Below, in pieces: positions 1 through 5,513 of a stretch of DNA of 6,646 nucleotides (within the stretch, counting starts at the first letter, position 1; the number at the start of each line of letters is the position of its first letter). The stretch is taken from contig JAKALI010000234.1 in the NCBI GenBank assembly GCA_021813195.1, positions 1 to 6,646 of the forward strand. Reading direction: 5' to 3'. The DNA is from Pseudomonadota bacterium. Lineage in GTDB: Bacteria > Pseudomonadota > Alphaproteobacteria > Rhizobiales > Hyphomicrobiaceae. The notes under the pieces are model-generated. The model searched no databases and had not been told where the DNA came from. It saw only the letters and a list, made by a program, of their open reading frames with translations. Position numbers and translations under genes: made by a program.

Positions 1-1
1 C

Positions 2-391
2 CAGCAGCCCCCGCGCGACCGACACCGTGTGCCGCTCTCCGTTCGCGACGGTAACGCCGTACCGGGCGTAATCATCCACGCACATATCCTCTCTGCCCTG
101 CTCGATCCTGCAACCGCCGTCCGCGAACTCGACGATAGTTCAACGCGCATCCTGCTGGTGGGGCTGGGCGTTGCCGGTTTCGTCATCGGTTGGACGCTCT
201 CGCGCTCGCCACTCGTTGGTTTGTCGAGTTGGACGGCCGCGACGGGGGTGCTGCTCGCGCTCGACGCAATCGCCTTCACGCAATTCAGCCTGCTGTTGCC
301 GTTCACGCTCGCCCTGGTCGCCTGGTTCGCGGGGGTCACGGCGGGCAGTGCCCTGCGGGCGGTTGCGCGAGCCATGGGGCACACGGGCTGA
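2..391 (+). CDS. CHASE2-domain membrane protein, C-terminal part (5' end outside window)
   Basis: The reading frame is open from the left edge (first full codon at base 2), so an internal GTG at 29 is not the likely start; about 129 C-terminal residues are visible. They begin with the end of a CHASE2 extracytoplasmic sensor domain: an 'RHRVPLS' stretch, then 'VPGVIIHAHILSALLD', which matches the family's characteristic (M/V)PGVxxHA...LLD ending. Three hydrophobic segments follow, roughly ILLVGLGVAGFVIGWTL, LSSWTAATGVLLALDAIAF and LLLPFTLALVAWFAGVTAG, as is usual after CHASE2. CHASE2 normally feeds a cytoplasmic kinase, cyclase or GGDEF/EAL domain. Here the protein ends about 10 residues after the third segment (TGA 389-391), so this copy has no attached output domain, unless one lies N-terminal of the visible part, which would be atypical. 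Ligand and partner are unknown. The family call is fairly secure; the function is not. Confidence 0.72.
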   Translation, partial: QQPPRDRHRVPLSVRDGNAVPGVIIHAHILSALLDPATAVRELDDSSTRILLVGLGVAGFVIGWTLSRSPLVGLSSWTAATGVLLALDAIAFTQFSLLLPFTLALVAWFAGVTAGSALRAVARAMGHTG

Positions 392-404
392 GAATTTCAG
401 CAGA

Positions 405-450
405 CGGCTGCCGCAATTCCGCGCTAGGCTCTCCGCAGTCGGTTTTTTTT
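405..450 (+). terminator. Possible rho-independent terminator after the CHASE2 gene
   Basis: A 7-bp stem (CGGCTGC at 405-411 with GCAGTCG at 435-441, one G:U pair) is followed after one base by eight T residues (443-450). It starts 13 bases after the CHASE2 stop codon. The loop is long (23 bases), which weakens the case. It also lies only 15 bases before the next start codon, so the T-run could instead be part of that gene's leader. Confidence 0.35.
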
Positions 451-465
451 CCGAGAGGTTGGGCC

Positions 466-816
466 ATGACCCCCGCTTGTCGCTTCACGATCGCATTGGC
501 GGGCACCGCGGTGGCCATGATTGCAGCCGCGCCCGCCGCCATCGCGGAATGTGCTCACGCAAAGCCGATGACGCTCGCGCAAAATTATGGCTCGGAACGT
601 ATGCCGGGTGGCGTTGAAGCGCGCCCCGAGGCGCCGGCTGCCTCACGCGGCCTTGGCGCACCGGCCCCTGCGCCGGTCGCTGCCCCGCCCCCGTCCGGGA
701 CGCTGGAGTCGACGATGCCCGCTGAACCCGAGGCCTCGGGCGCATCGTCGGACGCGCCCGCCGACGCTCCAACGGCGGCTCCGAAGGACGAGACATCGCA
801 GGAGCCAGAAAAATAG
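466..816 (+). CDS. Small exported Ala/Pro-rich protein of unknown function
   Basis: This is a 116-residue protein I do not recognise. The ATG at 466 was chosen over upstream in-frame starts (the frame stays open back to about 190) for two reasons. A purine-rich GAGAGG lies at 453-458, 7 bases upstream. The protein also then begins with a textbook Sec signal peptide: one Arg at residue 6, a hydrophobic stretch at 8-22, and a likely signal-peptidase I site after 'AIA' at 25-27. The mature protein would start Glu-Cys; there is no lipobox, so a lipoprotein is unlikely. From about residue 46 it is low complexity, rich in Ala, Pro, Glu, Ser and Gly, and it ends in an acidic tail (DETSQEPEK). It is probably disordered in the periplasm or outside the cell. 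No catalytic motif is visible. It is convergent with the DUF502 gene, with 78 bases between stop codons. The call as a gene rests on the signal peptide and ribosome-binding site, not on homology. Confidence 0.6.
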   Translation: MTPACRFTIALAGTAVAMIAAAPAAIAECAHAKPMTLAQNYGSERMPGGVEARPEAPAASRGLGAPAPAPVAAPPPSGTLESTMPAEPEASGASSDAPADAPTAAPKDETSQEPEK

Positions 817-856
817 AACACAAGGGCTTGCCGCCGAAACGTTTCACGGCCAACCC
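808..856 (-). terminator. Possible terminator for the DUF502 gene at the convergent junction
   Basis: Bases 824-856 form an imperfect inverted repeat centred on the perfect palindrome GAAACGTTTC (836-845). Outer pairs are GGG/CCC, TTG/CAA and GCC/GGC, with small bulges. Read on the minus strand, it lies about 40 bases after the DUF502 stop and is followed by the T-rich stretch TTGTGTTCTATTTTTCT (823-807). On the plus strand no T-run follows, so any benefit to the exported-protein gene would be weaker. The bulged stem makes this tentative. Confidence 0.35.
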
Positions 857-894
857 TCGGATCGACGTGCTGCGCAATTGCGAACGAACCAACA

Positions 895-1728
895 TCAAGA
901 CGTCGGCGTCGGCGGACCCGACTTGCGCACTTTGTCGGCCAGCGCCTTCAGCCGCGCTTGATGATCGGGCATGACCATGCCAGCAGAGATGACGATCTTG
1001 GCGGCATCCTCGACACTCATTTGCAGCAGCGTGACATCGCGGCGCGGTACGAAGCAGATAAACCCTGTCGGGGGGACGATGCCGGTTGGCATAAACACAC
1101 TGACGAGATCGCTTTCGCCGCCAGGCTTGACGCGCGCAATTTCCCCGCTCGTTTCGCCCGTCACAAACACGATCGACCATAATCCTTTTGAGGGAAATTC
1201 GATCAATCCGACCTTCTGAAAAGACTTCGCGGGACCTGCCGCCGAGACTGCGGATTCGAAGATCTGCTTCAGGGCGCGATAAACGTTGCGCACGATCGGC
1301 ATGCGGTCGAGCAGCATTTCGCCATAGGAAATGAGCGTGCGCCCAAGAAGGTTGGCGGCCAAGAAGCCGATCAGCGTGACGCCGATGATGCCGAACAGCA
1401 CCCCGATCCCGGGAATGGCAAAAGGCAAGTATGTTTCTGGCAGATAAACCGATGGGATGAGTGGCTTGACGTGGCGGTCCGCCAAATCGATGAACCATTG
1501 GATGAGAAATATCGTCACCGCCACGGGACCGACGATGATTACACCGGTCAGGAAATAATTGCGCAGCCGCGCGCCCAAGCGAAGTGGAACTTCGGCTTCC
1601 TCATCGGCGAGGCGTTTCAAACCCGCGGCGAGCGCCTGCTCGTCGTTAGTAGGCGGCGTACCCGAAGCCGGAGCCGGCGCAGAAGACTCGTCGCGCTTAG
1701 TCATTAATTCATCGTGGGCCGCAGTCAC
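895..1728 (-). CDS. DUF502 family integral membrane protein
   Basis: A 277-residue DUF502 protein, the bacterial family related to plant COV (continuous vascular ring) proteins; its biochemical role is not established. An N-terminal disordered, charged region (1-50) leads into 'LRNYFLTGVIIVGPVAVTIFLIQW' (about 55-78), the family's first membrane helix after a basic Arg. A second helix lies at about 104-128 (GIGVLFGIIGVTLIGFLAA). The conserved 'RMPIVRNVYRALKQIFE' follows at 142-158. The C-terminal soluble part has the family's FxPTGxxPPTGF and FVPxxDV motifs (212-232) and 'SVEDAAKIVISAG' (238-250). The listed start is GTG at 1728, with GAGGT about 12 bases upstream; ATG at 1704, giving MTKRDES, is an equally good alternative, and nothing in the sequence settles it. 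It lies 88 bases downstream of the SPOR gene on the same strand and may be co-transcribed with it. In many rhizobia this gene sits near glmS, as here. Confidence 0.88.
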   Translation of the reverse strand: MTAAHDELMTKRDESSAPAPASGTPPTNDEQALAAGLKRLADEEAEVPLRLGARLRNYFLTGVIIVGPVAVTIFLIQWFIDLADRHVKPLIPSVYLPETYLPFAIPGIGVLFGIIGVTLIGFLAANLLGRTLISYGEMLLDRMPIVRNVYRALKQIFESAVSAAGPAKSFQKVGLIEFPSKGLWSIVFVTGETSGEIARVKPGGESDLVSVFMPTGIVPPTGFICFVPRRDVTLLQMSVEDAAKIVISAGMVMPDHQARLKALADKVRKSGPPTPTS

Positions 1729-1816
1729 ACGCAGGTCAACACCTCAGGCAATGCGACGCGCAACTTGCGATTGAGAGAGGGCCCAGACGACGCCCAAGCT
1801 CGTCCGGCGCCGGCGA

Positions 1817-3199
1817 TCAGCGCGTCACAATCATACAGTCGTACCCATCCGGCCGCAGTGCGGTGCACACCTGGCCCGGGATGGCCGCATCGACGAATGG
1901 CCCGAGCCGTACGCGGTAGAACGTGCCCATGTTGCCGTAGACGACCTCGTCGATGGTCGCAGGAGCCGAACCTAGTCTGGCTCCATGCTTCTGGCGAACG
2001 GCCTCCACCATTTTTTCGGCCTCTGCCCGGGAGCGCACGGCTCCAACCTGGAGCATGTGCTTGCCCGCGACCGCGCCCGGTTGTGGGGAGATGGCCGTGG
2101 AGGGCGCCGCAGCCAACGTGATCGGTTTGGCAGACGTTGCCGCATCGCGTGGCGCAGCACCGGCCACCACCCGCGTGCTGTTACCCCAGTCTACATCGGA
2201 CGTCACGACGGCCGCCGGCGCGGAGCCAGCGGCCGTCGCAGTCGTCGTCAGGGCGGCGGACGGTTCTGCGGTTGCCGCTGCTCCCGACGACCCGCCGCCG
2301 AACAAGCCGCCCAAGAAATTGCCGACCGCGCTGCCCGCGTTGCTCATGGCTGCGCCCACGCCGCCCAACGATGGCCCGGAACTCGTTGCCGTCGCGGAAG
2401 CCTCCCCGCTGGGTAAGGCCGACAGCGCGACACCATCGGCTGCCGGTGCCGTCGAAGTTGCAAAGCCCGTGGCAGAGTTGCTCGACGTGGACACGCTCGG
2501 CACGGTCGGGATCGATGCCTGAGCCGCACTTTGTGCGGAGGTCGCCGGCGCCCAGGAGGACGTAGCCGAATCCGTTGCTGCGACGGCTTCCTCACGAGCG
2601 GCAGAGCTGCGCGCTGACGATGTCGCTGTGGCGTCCGCCGCAGCGGCCGGTCTGACGTCAGGTGGGCTCCAGGCGGGCGCACTGGGATCATCTGCTGCGA
2701 ATGAAGGCGGTTTGCCCGCTGCCGGGCCATCGAGAGGCGCAGCACCGACCGGAACTGGGTTGTCGCCAAGACCTGCTTCGCGGTATGCGGCCTGCCGCTG
2801 CTCCATGGCCGCGGCGCGTTCGGCATCGGATAGCCCGTTCTTCAACCAAACGGCCGACGTTAAATCGGAAATCGCCTGGGGTAGCTTGCCCTGCTTGCGG
2901 TAGGCTGCACCTCGGTAATACAGCGCCTTGGCCATTTGCTGGCTGGACAAACCGCCGGCACTGAGTGCTGCCGACAGGGACTGCACGGCCTGCTCGGTCT
3001 TTCCGGCCTCGAACGCCTTTGCGCCCGCCTCAAAAGCCTTCACGCCGTTCTGGGGGGGCTGTTTCTGTGCCGGTACGCTTTGCGCGAGCGCAGGCGAGAA
3101 GGCCATCTCGGCGAGACCGAGCCAACTGAGGGACACAACGGCAGCACTCGAACCCAGTGCAATCCATGTCCGACACGATCGATCCATTGCGGCGCGCAT
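1817..3199 (-). CDS. Exported TPR and SPOR domain protein, probable peptidoglycan binder
   Basis: A 460-residue protein. Residues 1-39 are a signal peptide: basic start with Arg residues, hydrophobic 12-34, likely cleavage after 'ALA' at 37-39. Residues 52-142 contain two or three TPR-like helix pairs, with 'KALYYRGAAYRKQGKLPQAI' (91-110) the clearest and a tandem 'KAFEAGA/KAFEAGK' before it. Residues 145-378 are a long Ala/Ser/Thr/Pro linker with a Gly-rich hydrophobic patch at 277-303. Residues 379-460 are a SPOR domain ('HMLQVGAVRSRAEAEKMVEA', then 'FYRVRLGPF'), with two Cys at 445 and 455. SPOR domains bind peptidoglycan stripped of stem peptides, often at division sites, so a periplasmic envelope role is inferred. 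ATG 3199 is chosen because GAGGGGG (3216-3210) lies 10 bases upstream; ATG 3187 is also possible. Its placement beside glmU-glmS suits a cell-wall role. The exact function and partner are unknown. Confidence 0.82.
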   Translation of the reverse strand: MRAAMDRSCRTWIALGSSAAVVSLSWLGLAEMAFSPALAQSVPAQKQPPQNGVKAFEAGAKAFEAGKTEQAVQSLSAALSAGGLSSQQMAKALYYRGAAYRKQGKLPQAISDLTSAVWLKNGLSDAERAAAMEQRQAAYREAGLGDNPVPVGAAPLDGPAAGKPPSFAADDPSAPAWSPPDVRPAAAADATATSSARSSAAREEAVAATDSATSSWAPATSAQSAAQASIPTVPSVSTSSNSATGFATSTAPAADGVALSALPSGEASATATSSGPSLGGVGAAMSNAGSAVGNFLGGLFGGGSSGAAATAEPSAALTTTATAAGSAPAAVVTSDVDWGNSTRVVAGAAPRDAATSAKPITLAAAPSTAISPQPGAVAGKHMLQVGAVRSRAEAEKMVEAVRQKHGARLGSAPATIDEVVYGNMGTFYRVRLGPFVDAAIPGQVCTALRPDGYDCMIVTR

Positions 3200-3209
3200 C
3201 TCGCCATTA

Positions 3210-3216
3210 CCCCCTC
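3210..3216 (-). promoter_or_regulatory. Ribosome-binding site of the TPR-SPOR gene
   Basis: GAGGGGG on the minus strand ends 10 bases before ATG 3199. It favours this start over the in-frame ATG 12 bases further in. Confidence 0.5.
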
Positions 3217-3269
3217 AAAGACAGCAGGAGCCCATCACGCTGCACGACAGTCCATAAAAAACGCTCACG

Positions 3270-3298
3270 CTTCTATGCCAATTCAGGTTGCAAGGCAA
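3270..3298 (-). promoter_or_regulatory. Candidate sigma70-type promoter for the TPR-SPOR gene
   Basis: On the minus strand TTGCCT (3298-3293) and TAGAAG (3275-3270) are separated by exactly 17 bases. Each matches 4 of 6 consensus positions (TTGACA, TATAAT). The predicted start would be near 3263, giving a leader of about 64 bases before ATG 3199. Matches this good can arise by chance, but the position behind a candidate terminator is sensible. Confidence 0.35.
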
Positions 3299-3376
3299 AT
3301 CCGGCACTGGCGTGGCGCGCCCGTCTGGCTTCAGTTGCGGGTCGCAAACTTGCCGCAGGGTCAGGCCGCTGGGCGC

Positions 3377-3426
3377 AAAAAATCCCATCCCAGAGGCACT
3401 AACGCGCGCTCAACAGCTTCTGGTGG
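3377..3426 (-). terminator. Candidate rho-independent terminator of glmS
   Basis: On the minus strand CCACCAGA (3426-3419) can pair with TCTGG-GA-TGG (3394-3385), an 8-bp stem with a 2-base bulge and a 24-base loop. Two bases later there is a run of six T (3382-3377). It lies about 120 bases after the glmS stop codon. The long loop and bulge lower confidence. Confidence 0.38.
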
Positions 3427-3543
3427 TACCCGTAAGCGGAGATCGGCGGGCCTGTGGATCAAGGCCGGCTGCACACCATGTCGCGCGGGGCGGCGCGAAC
3501 GTCGCACCCGAATCGCCTGATGAGGCTTACCGCGTTCCAATCG

Positions 3544-5364
3544 TCACTCGACCGTCACAGACTTAGCAAGGTTGCGCGGCTGATCGACATCGGTCCCCAT
3601 GAAGACAGCCGTGTGATAAGCGAGCAATTGAATGGGCACGGCGTAAAGCAGCGGATTGACGAACGGGTGGCCACGCGGGACACGAATGTTGGCCACGAGA
3701 TCGCAGCCCGCTTTTTCTGGTTCCGCATCCGAGATCAAGATGATCTGCCCGCCACGTGCGGCAACCTCCTGCATGTTCGAGATCGATTTTTCGAACAGGT
3801 CGTCCTCCGGTGCGACAACGATCACAGGCACGTTCTCGTCAATGAGCGCGATCGGCCCATGCTTCAATTCACCTGCCGCATAACCTTCGGCGTGAATGTA
3901 GGAAATCTCTTTCAGCTTCAAGGCCCCTTCGAGCGCGATCGGATAGCTGATCCCGCGGCCTAGAAAGAGCACGTCGCGCGCCTTGGAGAGATACTGGGCC
4001 ATGTCCTCATAGACGTCGGCATTGTGCAACATTGAGGAGATGAGACGCGGCACTTCAGTCAGAGCCTGGACGAGCTCGCGTTCGCGCTCATCTGTGATGG
4101 TGCCGCGCGCGCGGCCGATGGCCAGGGCGAGACATGCCAGCGCGGCGAGCTGGCAGGTGAAAGCCTTGGTCGAGGCGACACCGATTTCGGGCCCTGCAAG
4201 GGTTGGCAGAATGGCGTGGGACTCGCGCGCGATCGTGGAGGTGTGGACATTGACCACCGACACGATTCGCTGTCCACCCGCTTTGCAGTACCGCAGGGTT
4301 GCAAGCGTATCGGCCGTCTCACCCGATTGGGAGACGAATACCGCAAGCCCGCCGGGACTGAGTGGTGCCTCGCGATAGCGCATCTCCGAAGCGATATCGA
4401 TTTCAACGGGCACACGCGCGACGCGCTCAATCCAGTATTTTGCCACGAGACCGGCATAATAGGCCGTCCCGCAGGCTGAAATCGTCACCCGCGAGACGCT
4501 GGCCAGATCGATACCGAGATCCGGCATCGCAATGCGACCCTCGCCCATGTCGAGATAATTGGCGAGCGTGTGGCTGATGACTTCAGGCTGCTCGTGAATC
4601 TCTTTGGCCATGAAGTGCCGGTGATTGCCCTTGTCGACGAGCAGCGAGCTCGCCACCGACTTGACCTTCGGCCGATCAACGCGCGCGCCCGTCTGATCAA
4701 AGATCTCGACACCCGTCGGCCGCAAGACGGCCCAGTCGCCTTCGTCGAGATACGTGATGGTGTCAGTAAACGGAGCGAGCGCAATGGCATCGGAACCGAG
4801 ATAAAGTTCACCCGTGCCGAACCCGATCGCGAGCGGGCTGCCCTGACGCGCGGCAATCATGAGATCATCGTGGCCGGCAAAAATGATCCCGAGCGCGAAA
4901 GCGCCGCGCAGACGTCCCAGCGCCGCACGTACGGCTGCCATCGGATCGCAGCCTCGATCAAGCTCGTCGGTCACGAGGTGAACCACGGCCTCCGTGTCGG
5001 TATCGGTCTCGAAGACATGCCCCCGCGCCGTGAGTTCCTCTTTCAACTCGCGATAATTCTCGATAATGCCGTTGTGGACGACGCCGACTTTGGCGCTGAA
5101 ATGGGGGTGCGCGTTGCGCTCGGTGGGCCGGCCGTGGGTTGCCCAGCGCGTGTGTCCGATGCCGACGTGACCGTGCAGCGGCTCGTCCAGCAACCGGCGT
5201 TCCAGGTTGCGCAATTTCCCCTCCGCCCGGCGGCGGGCGAGCTGGCCGTTTTCGATCGTGGCCACGCCCGCGGAATCATAACCGCGATACTCGAGCCGCC
5301 GCAGCGCCTCCACGAGGTCCAGCGCCACGGGCTTGCTCGCCAAAATGCCGACAATGCCGCACAT
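3544..5364 (-). CDS. glmS: Glutamine-fructose-6-phosphate aminotransferase (isomerizing)
   Basis: GlmS converts fructose-6-phosphate and glutamine to glucosamine-6-phosphate in the cytosol, the first committed step to UDP-GlcNAc. At 606 residues it is close to E. coli GlmS (609) and looks complete. The N-terminal glutaminase starts MCGIVGI, with Cys2 as the nucleophile after Met removal, 'TRWATHG' at 72-78, 'HNGIIENYRELKEEL' at 97-111 and Asp123 in 'DTDTE'. The first SIS domain has 'SACGTAYYAGL' (296-306), 'SQSGETADT' (345-353) and 'VASTKAFT' (396-403). The second has 'LFLGRGISYPIALEGALKLK' (466-485), then Glu486, 'GELKHGP' with His502, and the C-terminal 'LAKSVTVE' with Lys601, matching E. 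coli Glu488, His504 and Lys603. All key catalytic residues are present. ATG 5364 is fixed by the invariant Cys2, and GAGGA lies at 5378-5374, 9 bases upstream. It follows glmU on the same strand after 149 bases. No glmS ribozyme is recognised upstream. Confidence 0.98.
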   Translation of the reverse strand: MCGIVGILASKPVALDLVEALRRLEYRGYDSAGVATIENGQLARRRAEGKLRNLERRLLDEPLHGHVGIGHTRWATHGRPTERNAHPHFSAKVGVVHNGIIENYRELKEELTARGHVFETDTDTEAVVHLVTDELDRGCDPMAAVRAALGRLRGAFALGIIFAGHDDLMIAARQGSPLAIGFGTGELYLGSDAIALAPFTDTITYLDEGDWAVLRPTGVEIFDQTGARVDRPKVKSVASSLLVDKGNHRHFMAKEIHEQPEVISHTLANYLDMGEGRIAMPDLGIDLASVSRVTISACGTAYYAGLVAKYWIERVARVPVEIDIASEMRYREAPLSPGGLAVFVSQSGETADTLATLRYCKAGGQRIVSVVNVHTSTIARESHAILPTLAGPEIGVASTKAFTCQLAALACLALAIGRARGTITDERERELVQALTEVPRLISSMLHNADVYEDMAQYLSKARDVLFLGRGISYPIALEGALKLKEISYIHAEGYAAGELKHGPIALIDENVPVIVVAPEDDLFEKSISNMQEVAARGGQIILISDAEPEKAGCDLVANIRVPRGHPFVNPLLYAVPIQLLAYHTAVFMGTDVDQPRNLAKSVTVE

Positions 5365-5373
5365 CGATCCCGT

Positions 5374-5378
5374 TCCTC
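5374..5378 (-). promoter_or_regulatory. Ribosome-binding site of glmS
   Basis: GAGGA on the minus strand, with 9 bases before ATG 5364. This is a good spacing and supports the Met-Cys start required for the glutaminase nucleophile. Confidence 0.6.
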
Positions 5379-5406
5379 GTTGCTCTCGCCATTCCCGCCC
5401 GCCCCC

Positions 5407-5435
5407 ATTAACAAAGATCGTTGGTCGGGGCTCAA
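5407..5435 (-). promoter_or_regulatory. Candidate sigma70-type promoter for glmS
   Basis: In the 149-base glmU-glmS gap the minus strand carries TTGAGC (5435-5430) and GTTAAT (5412-5407), separated by 17 bases; each matches 4 of 6 consensus positions. Transcription would start near 5400, leaving a leader of about 36 bases. If real, glmS could be expressed independently of glmU as well as by read-through. Confidence 0.33.
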
Positions 5436-5468
5436 ATCACATGCTGTTGCCGAAATTAAGCAAGCCCC
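5427..5468. repeat. Inverted repeat in the glmU-glmS gap
   Basis: GGGGCT (5427-5432) is the exact reverse complement of AGCCCC (5463-5468). A nested TTGC (5447-5450) and GCAA (5460-5463) pair can also form. The left arm overlaps the -35 element of the candidate glmS promoter. It could be an operator-like site or an RNA stem in read-through transcripts from glmU. With 6-bp arms and a 30-base separation it may also be chance in GC-rich DNA. Confidence 0.3.
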
Positions 5469-5513
5469 GTGCCGGACCCCGCGATACTGGATTTGGCCGG
5501 TTTTTCCGCCGGA

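Larger units (their letters stand above)
3200..3543. other. 344-base intergenic region between glmS and the TPR-SPOR gene
   Basis: No convincing gene is seen on either strand. Read on the minus strand, it contains a small GCCT/AGGC hairpin just after glmS, then a candidate terminator (3426-3377), a candidate promoter (3298-3270), a T6 run (3261-3256) and the SPOR ribosome-binding site (3216-3210). The order terminator, promoter, start codon suggests that the SPOR gene begins its own transcription unit. The region has lower GC than the genes around it, as expected for non-coding DNA. Confidence 0.6.

Noticed and set aside
485..1498. Open frame of 337 codons on the minus strand overlapping the DUF502 gene and the small exported-protein gene
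   Set aside because: It is in another frame of the clearly recognised DUF502 gene and runs antisense through the signal-peptide gene. Its translation is Arg-rich with no domain.
1804..1813. Perfect 10-base palindrome CCGGCGCCGG at the end of the SPOR gene
   Set aside because: It has no loop and no T-run on either side. Short GC palindromes are common in DNA of this composition, so it is not called a terminator.
1953..2522. Open frame of 189 codons on the plus strand, Ala/Val-rich
   Set aside because: It is the mirror of the low-complexity linker of the SPOR protein on the other strand; its composition follows from the Ala/Ser-rich sense sequence.
3377..3511. Short minus-strand frame in the intergenic gap, starting at a GTG and ending in 'LGWDFLRPAA'
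   Set aside because: The peptide is about 45 residues long with an Arg-rich start. It has no good ribosome-binding site, third-position GC is much lower than in real genes here, and it overlaps the candidate terminator.
5365..5513. glmS ribozyme or riboswitch upstream of glmS
   Set aside because: The glmS ribozyme is known mainly from Gram-positive bacteria. I see no matching conserved core in these 149 bases, and the gap is barely long enough to hold it together with the ribosome-binding site.
5494..5513. CCGG-containing hairpin just after the glmU stop codon
   Set aside because: Only about 3-4 bp can pair around an A5 loop, and no T-run follows on the minus strand. It is too weak to call a terminator.
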